DNA from: an uncultured Porphyromonas sp.
GTDB lineage: Bacteria; Bacteroidota; Bacteroidia; Bacteroidales; Porphyromonadaceae
DNA length: 46,123 bases
Direction: 5' to 3'
NCBI RefSeq assembly: GCF_902489635.1
Contig: NZ_CABUAN010000014.1
Coordinates: 1 to 46,123 of the forward strand
The position numbers and the translations under genes were made by a program. Below, piece by piece: positions 32,825 to 41,096 of this stretch (position 1 is the stretch's first letter; each line of letters begins with the position of its first letter). Below the pieces are notes generated by a model, which was given only the letters and a program-made list of their open reading frames with translations, did not search any database and had not been told where the DNA came from.

Positions 32825-34261
32825 ATGACGGCTAATAAGCAAATGAGAACCGAGGGCGACCTGCTAGGCGATCGCCAACTACCCGCAGACGCACTCTATG
32901 GGGTGCAGACGCTACGCGGTATGGAAAACTTTCAGATAAGCAACTTCAAGCTGAGCCAGTACCCTTACTTCATCAAGGGACTTGCCTACACCAAGTGGGG
33001 CGCAGCTATCGCAAACCACAGCGAGGGCATCCTCACCGATGAGCAGTACGAGGCTATCGTCTTCGCCTGCAAGGAGCTGATCGCAGGCAAGCATCACGAT
33101 GCTTTTGCAGTGGATATGATCCAGGGTGGTGCCGGCACGACAACCAATATGGCAGCCAACGAGGTGATCTGCAACATTGCCCTGAAGAAGATGGGACACA
33201 AGCCTGGCGAGTACAAGTACCTCGCTCCCAATGATGGAGTCAACGCTTCGCAGTCTACCAACGATGCTTACCCCACAGCTATCCACCTAGGACTATACCC
33301 CAAGGGGCTGGAGGTGTACAAGCATGTCGAGCAGCTCGCAGCAGCACTTCGTGCCAAGGCTGAGGAGATGAAGCATGTCCTCAAGATCGGTCGTACGCAG
33401 CTACAAGACGCTGTGCCTATGACGCTGGGGCAGACTTTCCACGGCTTTGCCTCTATCCTAGAGGATGAGCTACCAAGACTCAAGAGTGCCAGCGAGGAGT
33501 TCCTGACGGTCAATATGGGTGCTACCGCCATCGGTACTGGTATCGCCTCAGAGCCTGGCTATGCAGAGGCTTGTGTTAAGGCTTTGGCACAGATCACGGG
33601 CTGGCCAGTCAAGCTGAGCGCTGACCTCGTCGGTGCTACGAGCGATACCTCTGTAATGATCGGCTACTCATCCGCACTACGCCGCATCGCTGTCAAGATC
33701 AATAAGATCTGCAACGACATCCGTCTCCTCTCCTCTGGTCCTAGAGCTGGTATCGGCGAGTTCAACGTACCAGCTATGCAGCCAGGCTCCTCAATAATGC
33801 CCGGTAAGGTGAACCCCGTTATCCCCGAGGTGATGAGCCAGGTATGCTACAAGGTGATGGGCAACGATACGACTGTCCTGATGGCTGGCGATGCTGCTCA
33901 GATGGAGCTCAACGCTATGGAGCCCGTCATGGCTCAGTGCTGCTTCGAGAGCTCAGACCTGATGATGCGTGGTATCACGACCCTCATCGAGCGTTGTATC
34001 ACTGGCATCACACCCAACGAGGAGCGCTGCCGCCAGCAGATCGAGGCATCGATCACGATCGTCACGGCACTCAACCCGATCATTGGTTACAAGAATTCAA
34101 CCAAGATTGCCAAGGAGGCACTTGAGACGGGCAAGGGTATCTACGAGCTAGTCCTAGAGCATGACATCCTAGACAAGAAGGATCTCGATGAGGTGATGGA
34201 TCCCAAGCACATGACCCAGCCCTCGAAGCTAGATCACATCAAGCCTAAGAAGCAACTGTAA
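32825..34261 (+). CDS. aspA: Aspartate ammonia-lyase
   Basis: Aspartase deaminates L-aspartate to fumarate and ammonia, feeding fumarate respiration in asaccharolytic anaerobes. The 478-residue product has EGDLLGDRQLPADALYGVQT near the N-terminus, the substrate-binding GGAGTTTNMAANEV near 101-114, TGTTs-type NASQSTNDAYPTA near 140, and the superfamily signature GSSIMPGKVNPVIPE near 320. Length and the ALYGVQTLRG opening favour aspartase over class II fumarase, but the two are close. It has its own promoter after repeat element C. Confidence 0.93.
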   Translation: MTANKQMRTEGDLLGDRQLPADALYGVQTLRGMENFQISNFKLSQYPYFIKGLAYTKWGAAIANHSEGILTDEQYEAIVFACKELIAGKHHDAFAVDMIQGGAGTTTNMAANEVICNIALKKMGHKPGEYKYLAPNDGVNASQSTNDAYPTAIHLGLYPKGLEVYKHVEQLAAALRAKAEEMKHVLKIGRTQLQDAVPMTLGQTFHGFASILEDELPRLKSASEEFLTVNMGATAIGTGIASEPGYAEACVKALAQITGWPVKLSADLVGATSDTSVMIGYSSALRRIAVKINKICNDIRLLSSGPRAGIGEFNVPAMQPGSSIMPGKVNPVIPEVMSQVCYKVMGNDTTVLMAGDAAQMELNAMEPVMAQCCFESSDLMMRGITTLIERCITGITPNEERCRQQIEASITIVTALNPIIGYKNSTKIAKEALETGKGIYELVLEHDILDKKDLDEVMDPKHMTQPSKLDHIKPKKQL

Positions 34262-34315
34262 GCTTCTTATACTATAAAGGAAATAGAAACTACAAACCTT
34301 TTAGACCAATTTATT

Positions 34316-34720
34316 ATGAAGAGATTAGCTTTAATCAGCTTTGCGCTCGTCAGCATGCTGGCGTTTGCTGCTTGCTCTAGTCCTACGAAAAAGGCAGAGC
34401 GAGTCACCATGGACTTTGTCAATGCTCTCAACGCTAGCGACTACGACAAGGCTCGTAGCTACACGGCATCGGAGCAGGCTGAGGCTTATGTGGGGCTTGT
34501 TGAGTACTTTGACTCCGAAAAGTCTGACGACTCTGAAGAGGCAAAGGCAGCGAGAGCTAAGATCACGAGCCGTATCACCCGCACGGAGCAGCAACAGGAC
34601 ACGGTCATCTGCTATGTAGAGACCATCGAGCCTTCAGACAATCCAGACACTATCAATCAGAAGGTGCTCCTCACCAAGGTGGACAACGAGTGGAAGGTCG
34701 TCGAAGTACCTATGAAGTAA
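34316..34720 (+). CDS. DUF4878-like lipoprotein, paralogue 1
   Basis: The 134-residue lipoprotein has lipobox AFAAC (Cys20). The mature part, RVTMDFVNALNASDYDKARSY then a helix and final strands ending DNEWKVVEVPM, has the NTF2/SnoaL-like layout of DUF4878 proteins, which are common secreted proteins of unknown function in Bacteroidetes. It is paralogous to the next gene (34773), with the same length and the same ends. The gap from aspA is 54 bases, so read-through from aspA is possible. Confidence 0.75.
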   Translation: MKRLALISFALVSMLAFAACSSPTKKAERVTMDFVNALNASDYDKARSYTASEQAEAYVGLVEYFDSEKSDDSEEAKAARAKITSRITRTEQQQDTVICYVETIEPSDNPDTINQKVLLTKVDNEWKVVEVPMK

Positions 34721-34772
34721 CCGAGGTTTAGACCAAGTAAAGACTATACAGTCCTCCAATCTTAATCAGCGT

Positions 34773-35177
34773 ATGAAAAGAGCCATCTTTTTAAGCCTAG
34801 CATTCGCTAGTCTATGGGCATTTATCTCTTGTAGCACTCCTACTCAACAAGCAGAGCAAGTAACTCGAAAGTTCTTTGATGCTATACTTGACCAACGCTT
34901 TGACGATGCAAAAAAGTACGCAGGAGATAGTAGAGTAGAAGCTTATGTAGACGCTATAGCTCAAGCCTCTCAGAATGAAGAAGAGATCAGCAAAGGGTTT
35001 GACTTGTCCAAAGTAGTATACAACATCACTCAGGCCAAAGAGATGGACAATGCGATTATCTGTTATGTGGAAATCTCGGAACCATACACAAACAAAAGCT
35101 CCGAAATGTCTCTACAGAAAGTTGTACTCAAGCAAGTGGATAACAACTGGAGGATTGTTAACTTTATCATGGACTAA
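34773..35177 (+). CDS. DUF4878-like lipoprotein, paralogue 2
   Basis: This is the same length (134) and layout as the preceding gene: lipobox AFISC (Cys20), then AEQVTRKFFDAILDQRFDDA, a helix and a final VDNNWRIVNFIMD strand. The two differ widely in the middle. Its base composition is visibly more A/T rich than its neighbours (for example AAAGTTCTTTGATGC), which hints at a different history or relaxed selection. Function unknown. Confidence 0.72.
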   Translation: MKRAIFLSLAFASLWAFISCSTPTQQAEQVTRKFFDAILDQRFDDAKKYAGDSRVEAYVDAIAQASQNEEEISKGFDLSKVVYNITQAKEMDNAIICYVEISEPYTNKSSEMSLQKVVLKQVDNNWRIVNFIMD

Positions 35178-35225
35178 CCTGGACGGTAGCCACTCAGGCA
35201 CGCGCACTCTAGACTTAATCTCTAG

Positions 35226-35873
35226 ATGAAGTCTATCTATCACAAGCCCCAAGAGCTAGCGAGGTCTCTCCTTTTACTGCTCTTGGGGCTTATATTATGT
35301 GGAGCTGTCGCTTGCTCCGCACACCACGAGCGAGAGACCATCGCTATCGATACAACATCTCTGCGGCCTGGTAGTCTCATACTGCGTCGTGGCGAGGGGA
35401 TGCTCTCGACCTTCTTTAGCAAGATAGCCTCCGAGGGGCAGCTCTACAGTCACTGCGGGATCATCGACTACGACTCCACGGGTCAACGCTGGGTCGTATG
35501 GCACGCCTATCAGGATAGTTCGCTCGGTGCTGACGGTATCTTCCGTCAGTCGCTAGACAGCTTCGTGATGGAGTCGGAAGCGGTGGCTATCTATCCAGCT
35601 CTCGCACTAGACAGCTTAGGCTTGCAGAAGATGAGAGCCTACATAGCACTACATCGCCCTGGGGGGCAGTACCCCAAGAGGTTTGACTCGCGCTTTGACC
35701 TAAGAGATACGACCACGCTCTACTGCACCGAGTTTGTCGCACTCGCTTACTGCGCCACCAAAATTCCCGCCTATCAAGTGCAGCCGACAGGGCACAACGT
35801 CGCAATACCCTACACCTATTATACTCTTGATGATTTGATCAAAACTGTCAACGCCTTGCACATTCAAAAATAA
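35226..35873 (+). CDS. YiiX-type permuted NlpC/P60 cysteine peptidase, exported
   Basis: The 215-residue product has an N-terminal hydrophobic segment ending in CGAVAC, which may be a lipobox (Cys30) or just a signal peptide. The permuted papain-like core shows RPGSLILRRGEG near 47-58, the catalytic His76 in LYSHCGIIDY and the catalytic Cys167 in TLYCTEFVALAYC. This matches YiiX/YebB-type NlpC/P60 proteins, which likely cut peptidoglycan or bound acyl or peptide groups. Its C-terminal codons overlap the promoter of the next gene. Confidence 0.82.
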   Translation: MKSIYHKPQELARSLLLLLLGLILCGAVACSAHHERETIAIDTTSLRPGSLILRRGEGMLSTFFSKIASEGQLYSHCGIIDYDSTGQRWVVWHAYQDSSLGADGIFRQSLDSFVMESEAVAIYPALALDSLGLQKMRAYIALHRPGGQYPKRFDSRFDLRDTTTLYCTEFVALAYCATKIPAYQVQPTGHNVAIPYTYYTLDDLIKTVNALHIQK

Positions 35874-35885
35874 TGCGTATATTTG
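35856..35885 (+). promoter_or_regulatory. Promoter of the 35921 gene, TTG-N19-TATATTTG
   Basis: TTG at 35856-35858 and TATATTTG at 35878-35885. The -33 box lies within the end of the peptidase gene. About 70 bases from here to the start codon nearly repeat those at 36502-36564. Confidence 0.7.
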
Positions 35886-35920
35886 CATCAGTTAATAATC
35901 ACTTACACTAAAGAGATACT

Positions 35921-36463
35921 ATGAAAAAACTATTTGCAATTGTTGTCGCTATGCTAGCATTAGGCCTTGTCTCTTGCAACAAGCAGAAGAAGAACCGCGA
36001 CTACGACTCTACAAGAGACGACATCGAGTCTCTTCGAAATCTACTAGATGACGAAGACAATGATGAGAGCGAAAGCTATGATAATAGCTCTGATGAGTCT
36101 GAAGGCCTCAAGGAGATTGAGAAGGAGTACTCTCAAGCACTTAAGGAGCTAGAAGATCTCTACAAAGAGGATGAGATAGAGTCTAGCGAGTACAAGAAGC
36201 TCAAGAAGGAGCTGAAGCAGCAGAAAGATGCAGCTATAAAGATCTATAAGAACTCTATGAATGCGGCTAAAGGTATGACTGACGAGTCTCTAGACGACGC
36301 TCTAAAGGAGTATCAGAAAGCTCTAGAAGAGTCTCAGAAACTCATGGAGGATGCTGAGAATGATTTTTCTTATCAAGCTAAGGATCTCGACAGCAACACT
36401 CTGACTAAGGTCGGAGAACTATATTACGCAAGTCAGGTGGCCTCGAGGCTACCTGACTTGTGA
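35921..36463 (+). CDS. Lipoprotein with acidic linker and coiled coil
   Basis: The 180-residue product has a lipobox GLVSC (Cys19), a strongly acidic region (about 38-68, rich in Asp, Glu and Ser) and a long helical coiled coil (about 68-150) with Lys/Glu heptads such as KKLKKELKQQKDAAIKI. I recognise no family. The signal peptide and the leader are almost the same as those of the smaller lipoprotein at 36565, so the two probably arose by duplication of the promoter and signal region. The last codons form the left part of a terminator stem. Confidence 0.72.
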   Translation: MKKLFAIVVAMLALGLVSCNKQKKNRDYDSTRDDIESLRNLLDDEDNDESESYDNSSDESEGLKEIEKEYSQALKELEDLYKEDEIESSEYKKLKKELKQQKDAAIKIYKNSMNAAKGMTDESLDDALKEYQKALEESQKLMEDAENDFSYQAKDLDSNTLTKVGELYYASQVASRLPDL

Positions 36464-36468
36464 CTTTT
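36431..36468 (+). terminator. Terminator hairpin overlapping the 3' end of the 35921 gene
   Basis: Arms AGTCAGGTGGCCTC (36431-36444) and GAGGCTACCTGACT (36445-36458) pair over 14 positions with one G-U. The stem encodes the last residues (QVASRLPDL), and CTTTT follows the stop codon. Confidence 0.7.
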
Positions 36469-36501
36469 ACGAATTGAGGAATGTACGAAACTCCCCCCCC
36501 C

Positions 36502-36531
36502 TTGCAAATTCAAAAATAATGCGTACCTTTG
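36502..36531 (+). promoter_or_regulatory. Promoter of the 36565 lipoprotein gene, TTG-N19-TACCTTTG
   Basis: TTG at 36502-36504 and TACCTTTG at 36524-36531, consensus spacing. A nine-base C-run just upstream (36492-36501) could be phase-variable. Confidence 0.7.
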
Positions 36532-36564
36532 CATCAGTTACTAATCACTTATACTAAAGCTAAT

Positions 36565-36852
36565 ATGAAGAAAGTATTTGTACTCGTAGCTGCTGTTGCA
36601 GCTCTAAGCCTTGTTTCTTGCAACAAGGAGAACAAAAGTCAGGATGCTCAGCAAGCTGAGCAGAATGTTGAGAACGCTCAGGAGAATCTTGACGCAGCTG
36701 CTCAGGATCTACAGAACGCAACTCAGGATGCAGCTCAGGTCGCTGTAGATGAGACTCAGCAGGCAGCTGAGGCTGCAAAAGCAGCCGTAGAGAATGCTAC
36801 TGACCAGGCTCAGCAGGCAGCTGCTCAGGCTAAGGAGGAGATCAAGAAGTAA
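36565..36852 (+). CDS. Small Ala/Gln-rich helical lipoprotein
   Basis: A 95-residue lipoprotein with lipobox SLVSC (Cys19) and a mature part that is a single amphipathic helix of repeats such as QNVENAQENLDAAAQDLQNA. The composition (Ala, Gln, Glu, Asp and Lys) resembles small coiled-coil envelope lipoproteins. ATG 36565 is used because it starts the signal peptide; upstream in-frame codons fall in the promoter. A strong terminator follows, so the transcript is single-gene. Confidence 0.78.
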   Translation: MKKVFVLVAAVAALSLVSCNKENKSQDAQQAEQNVENAQENLDAAAQDLQNATQDAAQVAVDETQQAAEAAKAAVENATDQAQQAAAQAKEEIKK

Positions 36853-36909
36853 ACACCAACTTCTCTAGATCATCTCAATCTGAGATAACCTAAGCAACCA
36901 AACTTAACG

Positions 36910-36950
36910 AAGGTCACCTAGTCCTCTCTATGAGGGTTAGGTGACCTTTG
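36910..36950 (+). terminator. Terminator after the 36565 lipoprotein
   Basis: Arms AAGGTCACCTAGTCCTC and GAGGGTTAGGTGACCTT pair with two G-U positions around TCTAT, followed by TTTG. Confidence 0.8.
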
Positions 36951-36954
36951 CTGT

Positions 36955-37047
36955 TGGATACTAGCTGTTAGCTGTTAGCTGTTGGCTGTTGGCTAGAGCT
37001 ACTAGGGACACTAGAAAACTAGGCTCTAGCCTCTAACTTCTTTTTCG
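36955..37047. repeat. TTGGCTGTTAGCT and CTCTAA simple repeats, second copy
   Basis: GTTAGCTGTTAGCTGTTGGC is followed by a CTAG-rich and CTCTAACTTC tract running up to the -7 box at 37048. It has the same order as 5476-5592. Confidence 0.6.
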
Positions 37048-37055
37048 TACTTTTG
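37048..37055 (+). promoter_or_regulatory. -7 promoter box for the 37060 operon
   Basis: TACTTTTG matches TAnnTTTG. It ends four bases before the GTG start codon at 37060, so a leaderless transcript is implied. No -33 box is apparent. Confidence 0.5.
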
Positions 37056-37059
37056 GAGC

Positions 37060-38112
37060 GTGAAGACAAGACACTCCTGGCAATGGTGGCTAAAGAACTT
37101 CTTGCCACTCCTCATAGGGCTAGCGATACTGTTGTACCTCTATCGCCATCTAGAGCTCGCAGACACGCTACGCTTATTGCAGCATGGCGTGCGCTACGAG
37201 TATCTTCTCTTGTCTCTACCTATGGGACTCCTGGGCAACGCCACGCGAGGCTATCGCTGGCACCTCCAGATGCGACCGCTATACACGCCCTCTGCACGAC
37301 CCATCAATCCGATCTTGATCACCATCGGGAGCTATGCGGTCAACTTTGTCATACCTCGTGCCGGCGAGGTGTGGCGCTGTACCGAGATGAAGCAGCGAGA
37401 GGACTATACGCTCTCGGCAACGGTCGGCACGCTCCTAGTAGATCGTCTCTCAGACATGATCGTTGTGCTAGCTCTCTTCGTGGCTATGATGCTGTTTCAG
37501 CCAGGGACTATATCGCAGATCTTAGCTGCTCAGGGCTTATCGCTCGGCGATAACTTAGGCGACCTCTTCTCGTCAGACTACACTACAGCGTGGCTGATGG
37601 CGGGCGTCTCACTCCTCGTCATCGTGCTGGTCCTCTATCGCTTCAGAAAGAGTAGATTCATGCAGCGTGTACGAGAGAAGCTCCGCTCCGTACTGCAAGC
37701 CGCTTCGACACTGAGAGGCTGGCGCGCCTGGACTCAGTTTATCGTACTCACGATCCTCTTGTGGCTCTTTTACTACTACTTCTTCTATCTCACATTTGGA
37801 GCCTTTACCTTCACGGCTGAGCTAGGGCATCGGGTTGCTTTTGCATCCTTTGTCCTCTCCACACTGATGATCGCTATCCCCACACCTGCGGGTGTCGGTC
37901 CGTGGCACTACGCAGTGATTATATCGCTGACAGCCTTTGGTGTGAGCGAGGCCGAGGCAGGACTCTTTGCTTTGATTGTACATGCTGTACAGACACTCTG
38001 GACCATTATTACGGGGATTATTGCTATATTTGCCTTACCAATAGTCAATAGGCACTACAAACGTGCCTCCTCACTGGAAGACACTTCAAAAAATAAAGAG
38101 AATAAGCTATGA
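37060..38112 (+). CDS. Lysylphosphatidylglycerol synthase TM / UPF0104-like membrane protein
   Basis: The 350-residue integral membrane protein has about eight hydrophobic helices (first at 13-27, last at about 312-330) and the family motif VNFVIPRAGEVWRC near 94-107, with IAIPTPAGVGPWHYAV near 270. This is the UPF0104/LPG synthase membrane-domain family, which includes lipid flippases, but the catalytic C-terminal domain of MprF is absent. The cargo is unknown. The start is GTG; the first ATG in frame is much further in (near residue 55), so GTG is required. It overlaps pepD by four bases. Confidence 0.8.
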   Translation: MKTRHSWQWWLKNFLPLLIGLAILLYLYRHLELADTLRLLQHGVRYEYLLLSLPMGLLGNATRGYRWHLQMRPLYTPSARPINPILITIGSYAVNFVIPRAGEVWRCTEMKQREDYTLSATVGTLLVDRLSDMIVVLALFVAMMLFQPGTISQILAAQGLSLGDNLGDLFSSDYTTAWLMAGVSLLVIVLVLYRFRKSRFMQRVREKLRSVLQAASTLRGWRAWTQFIVLTILLWLFYYYFFYLTFGAFTFTAELGHRVAFASFVLSTLMIAIPTPAGVGPWHYAVIISLTAFGVSEAEAGLFALIVHAVQTLWTIITGIIAIFALPIVNRHYKRASSLEDTSKNKENKL

Positions 38113-39569
38113 TGAACAAAGCTGACTACCAAAAGCTCGCCCCCTCCACACTATGGGGCTATTTCTATGATCTCACACAGATACCCCGCCCCACCGGCCA
38201 CTGTCAGGCTGTGCGGGAGTATGTCGTTGCCGAGGGTAAGCGACTAGGACTAGAGACCCATGTAGATGAGGTGGGCAACGTGTTGATCCGTAAGCCAGCC
38301 ACACCAGGACTAGAGGATCGTCCCGTAGCTACCCTACAGGGGCACCTAGATATGGTACCTCAGAAGAACTCGGACAAGGTGCACAACTTCGAGACCGATC
38401 CTATCCAAACGATGCAAGAGGGCGACTGGATCACGGCCGATGGCACGACGCTTGGTGCGGACAACGGTATGGGCGTTGCCTTCTCTCTTGCAGTCCTCGC
38501 TGATGATACGCTCAAGCATGGTCCCATCGAGGCTCTCTTTACCATTGATGAGGAGGTCGGCATGGACGGTGCCAATGGTCTTAAGCCAGGCTTTAGCAAG
38601 GGTGACATACTCCTTAATATAGACTCCGAGGTAGAGGGCGACCTCTTCGTCGGTTGTGCTGGTGGTATCGATGTCAACGTCTCTCTAGAGTACCAAGACA
38701 ACCACGAGCCTGATGAGGACGAGATAGGCGTACGCCTTACGATCAAGGGACTCAAGGGCGGACACAGCGGTGTGGACATACACCTCGGTCGTGCCAATGC
38801 CAACAAGCTCATGGCGCGTCTCCTCAAGGAGGCTGTCTCGCAGTGCGGTGCTCTAGTCGCTGAGATCGATGGCGGTAACATGCGCAATGCGATACCTCGT
38901 GAGGCGGTCGCTCTGCTCTCTGTCAAGGAGGACGACACTGAGGCGCTCTGGGAGCTGGTATCCGACTACGAGGAGATCTTTAATAAGGAGTTTGCAGGGA
39001 TAGAGAACCACATCACCGTCTCTCTAGAGCGTTGTGACCGTCCTAAGACGATTCTCCCCGACGAGATACAAGACGCGCTGATCCATGCGCTGAATGCTTG
39101 TCAGAATGGTGTCATCTCTATGCTCTCTGAGTTCCCCGACACGGTAGAGGCTTCGTCGAACCTAGCTCAGGTACAGGCTGGCGAGGGACATATCTCTGTC
39201 CGCTTCCTCGTCCGCTCCTCTAGTGACTCGCGCAAGATGTGGGTCGCCTCTAGCATCGAGAGCTGCTTCCTACTGATGGATGCTCGCGTAGAGTTTGACG
39301 CTTCCTATACAGGTTGGCAGCCCAATGCTGAGTCTCACATTATGCAAGTAATGTGTCAGGCCGCCAAGGAGATCTACGGCAAGGATCCCGCTGTCAAGGT
39401 GATGCACGCCGGTCTCGAGTGCGGTATCATACAGGGTGTCATGCCCGATATGGACATGATCTCCTTCGGACCTGAGATCCAGCACCCACACTCACCCGAT
39501 GAGCGCGTGAGCATCTCCTCCGTGGAGCGTAGCTACCGCATGCTCGTCCGTGCTTTGGAACTAATCTAA
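38109..39569 (+). CDS. pepD: Aminoacyl-histidine dipeptidase (M20 family)
   Basis: PepD is a cytosolic metallopeptidase that splits Xaa-His and other dipeptides, useful for an amino-acid-fermenting organism. The 486 residues carry the M20 metal motif GHLDMVPQ with His79 and Asp81, Asp118 in LGADNGMGVA, the catalytic and metal-binding Glu148-Glu149 in TIDEEVGMDG, GGHSGVDIHLGRANA near 217 and HAGLECGII near 435. Length matches PepD. It shares an overlapping start with the membrane protein upstream; the second Met at 38112 is an equally good start. Confidence 0.93.
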   Translation: MMNKADYQKLAPSTLWGYFYDLTQIPRPTGHCQAVREYVVAEGKRLGLETHVDEVGNVLIRKPATPGLEDRPVATLQGHLDMVPQKNSDKVHNFETDPIQTMQEGDWITADGTTLGADNGMGVAFSLAVLADDTLKHGPIEALFTIDEEVGMDGANGLKPGFSKGDILLNIDSEVEGDLFVGCAGGIDVNVSLEYQDNHEPDEDEIGVRLTIKGLKGGHSGVDIHLGRANANKLMARLLKEAVSQCGALVAEIDGGNMRNAIPREAVALLSVKEDDTEALWELVSDYEEIFNKEFAGIENHITVSLERCDRPKTILPDEIQDALIHALNACQNGVISMLSEFPDTVEASSNLAQVQAGEGHISVRFLVRSSSDSRKMWVASSIESCFLLMDARVEFDASYTGWQPNAESHIMQVMCQAAKEIYGKDPAVKVMHAGLECGIIQGVMPDMDMISFGPEIQHPHSPDERVSISSVERSYRMLVRALELI

Positions 39570-39582
39570 TCGATAATAACAG

Positions 39583-40473
39583 ATGAAAAAAGCTTTTGTA
39601 TTCCCAGGTCAGGGCGCACAGTTCGTCGGTATGGGTCAAGAGATCTATACGAAGAGCGAAGCGGTACGCCAGCTCTTTGCCGAGGCAAACGAAGTGCTAG
39701 GCTTTGACCTAACCAAGACCATGTTTGAGGGTACTGAAGAAGACCTCAAGCAGACGAAGGTAACACAGCCCGCTGTCTTCCTCCACTCTGTGGCTATGAC
39801 GGTGGCGCTCGGAGATGCCTTTGCTCCAGACATGGTTGCGGGTCACTCGCTGGGCGAGTTCTCGGCACTGGTTGCGAGTCGCGCCTTGCCTTTTGCCGAT
39901 GCACTGCGACTTGTCTCGGAGCGTGCACTCGCTATGCAGGCAGCTTGCGAGGCACACCCCTCGACGATGGCAGCAATCATCGGACTGCCTGACGACAAGA
40001 TCGAGGAGATCTGCCGTGGCATCTCGGGTCAGGTGGTGGTCCCTGCGAACTATAACTGCTCGGGTCAGGTAGTCATCTCTGGCACGATGGAGGGTATCGC
40101 TGAGGCTTGCGAGCAGCTCAAGGCTGCGGGTGCTAAGCGTGCGCTACCGCTCAAGGTGGGCGGTGCCTTCCACTCACCGCTCATGCAGCCCGCCAAGGAG
40201 CGTCTGCAGCGTGCTATCGAGGCAACGACCTTTGCCACACCGATCTGCCCGATCTATCAGAATGTAGATGCTCGTCCTCATACCGATGTGGAGGAGATCA
40301 AGGCCAATCTGATCGCTCAGCTCACGGCTCCCGTACGCTGGACGAAGAGTGTCGAGGCGATGGTTGCCGATGGGGCTACGCACTTCGTAGAGCTAGGGCC
40401 AGGCAAAGTCTTAGCAGGTCTTATCGGTCGCATCGCAAGCGATGTGACCTGTGAGAGCTTGGCAACGATCTAA
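39583..40473 (+). CDS. fabD: Malonyl-CoA:ACP transacylase
   Basis: FabD loads malonyl groups onto acyl carrier protein for type II fatty acid synthesis. The 296-residue product has FPGQGAQFVGMGQE at the N-terminus, the nucleophile Ser89 in VAGHSLGEFSALVA, and the catalytic His in GGAFHSPLM near 200. FVELGPGKVLAGL is near the C-terminus. It lies 13 bases after pepD and ends in a terminator. The other fatty acid genes are not adjacent, but fabG is 2.5 kb away on the other strand. Confidence 0.96.
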   Translation: MKKAFVFPGQGAQFVGMGQEIYTKSEAVRQLFAEANEVLGFDLTKTMFEGTEEDLKQTKVTQPAVFLHSVAMTVALGDAFAPDMVAGHSLGEFSALVASRALPFADALRLVSERALAMQAACEAHPSTMAAIIGLPDDKIEEICRGISGQVVVPANYNCSGQVVISGTMEGIAEACEQLKAAGAKRALPLKVGGAFHSPLMQPAKERLQRAIEATTFATPICPIYQNVDARPHTDVEEIKANLIAQLTAPVRWTKSVEAMVADGATHFVELGPGKVLAGLIGRIASDVTCESLATI

Positions 40474-40495
40474 TGAATCTTTGCAAGAACTAAGG

Positions 40496-40545
40496 AGAGG
40501 ACAAGTTCGGCTAGTCATCTAGTTGAGCTTGTCCTCTAGTTTTTA
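40496..40545 (+). terminator. Intrinsic terminator after fabD
   Basis: Perfect arms AGAGGACAAG (40496-40505) and CTTGTCCTCT (40528-40537), with an inner CTAG region and a following TTTTTA. Confidence 0.85.
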
Positions 40546-40570
40546 TTCAGACATCTAAGTAGATAGTATT

Positions 40571-41050
40571 ATGAGCGATAAGGAGTTACTAATACCCTAC
40601 ACGCGGCTACCCCGCTCGGAGTGGCCAGAGGTTTACGGACGTCTCGAGGAGGCTGCCGTAGAGGCTACCCGCCGGTCGTATGCCCCGTATAGTCACTTTC
40701 ACGTAGGAGCTGCGGCACAGCTGGAGGACGGCGAGATCGTGCTGGGGTGCAATCAGGAGAATGCCTCCTTCTCGCCCACGCTCTGTGCTGAGCGAACGGC
40801 GCTCTACGCCATCGGGGCGCACCACCCAGGAGCTGTCGTGGAGCGGATGATGATCGTCGCTGAGACAGAGGGCAAGCGTGTCGAGGCGATCTCCCCCTGC
40901 GGCGTGTGCCGACAGGTGATGATGGAGACGGTAAAGCGACAGGGCAAACCCTTTGAGGTAATTCTCTGCGGACCTGACGAAGCTATCGTTATTAGCGACT
41001 GTCGGCTTCTCTTGCCCTTTGCCTTTGATGGCTCAGACATTCCCTCGTAG
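40571..41050 (+). CDS. cdd: Cytidine deaminase
   Basis: Cdd deaminates cytidine and deoxycytidine for pyrimidine salvage. The 159-residue product is the homotetrameric short form, with YAPYSHFHVGAA near 38-49, the zinc-binding CAERTALY with Cys72 and the catalytic Glu74, and PCGVCRQVM with Cys110 and Cys113. It is separated from fabD by a terminator, and the next gene is 46 bases away. Confidence 0.95.
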   Translation: MSDKELLIPYTRLPRSEWPEVYGRLEEAAVEATRRSYAPYSHFHVGAAAQLEDGEIVLGCNQENASFSPTLCAERTALYAIGAHHPGAVVERMMIVAETEGKRVEAISPCGVCRQVMMETVKRQGKPFEVILCGPDEAIVISDCRLLLPFAFDGSDIPS

Positions 41051-41096
41051 TGCTAAGCGCATCCACCTTTTGTAGAGACCTATTTACCATTAGTAT

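Noticed and set aside
38360..38938. 192-codon open frame opposite pepD
   Set aside because: It is an antisense shadow with Ser/Arg/Pro-rich composition; pepD has full family motifs.
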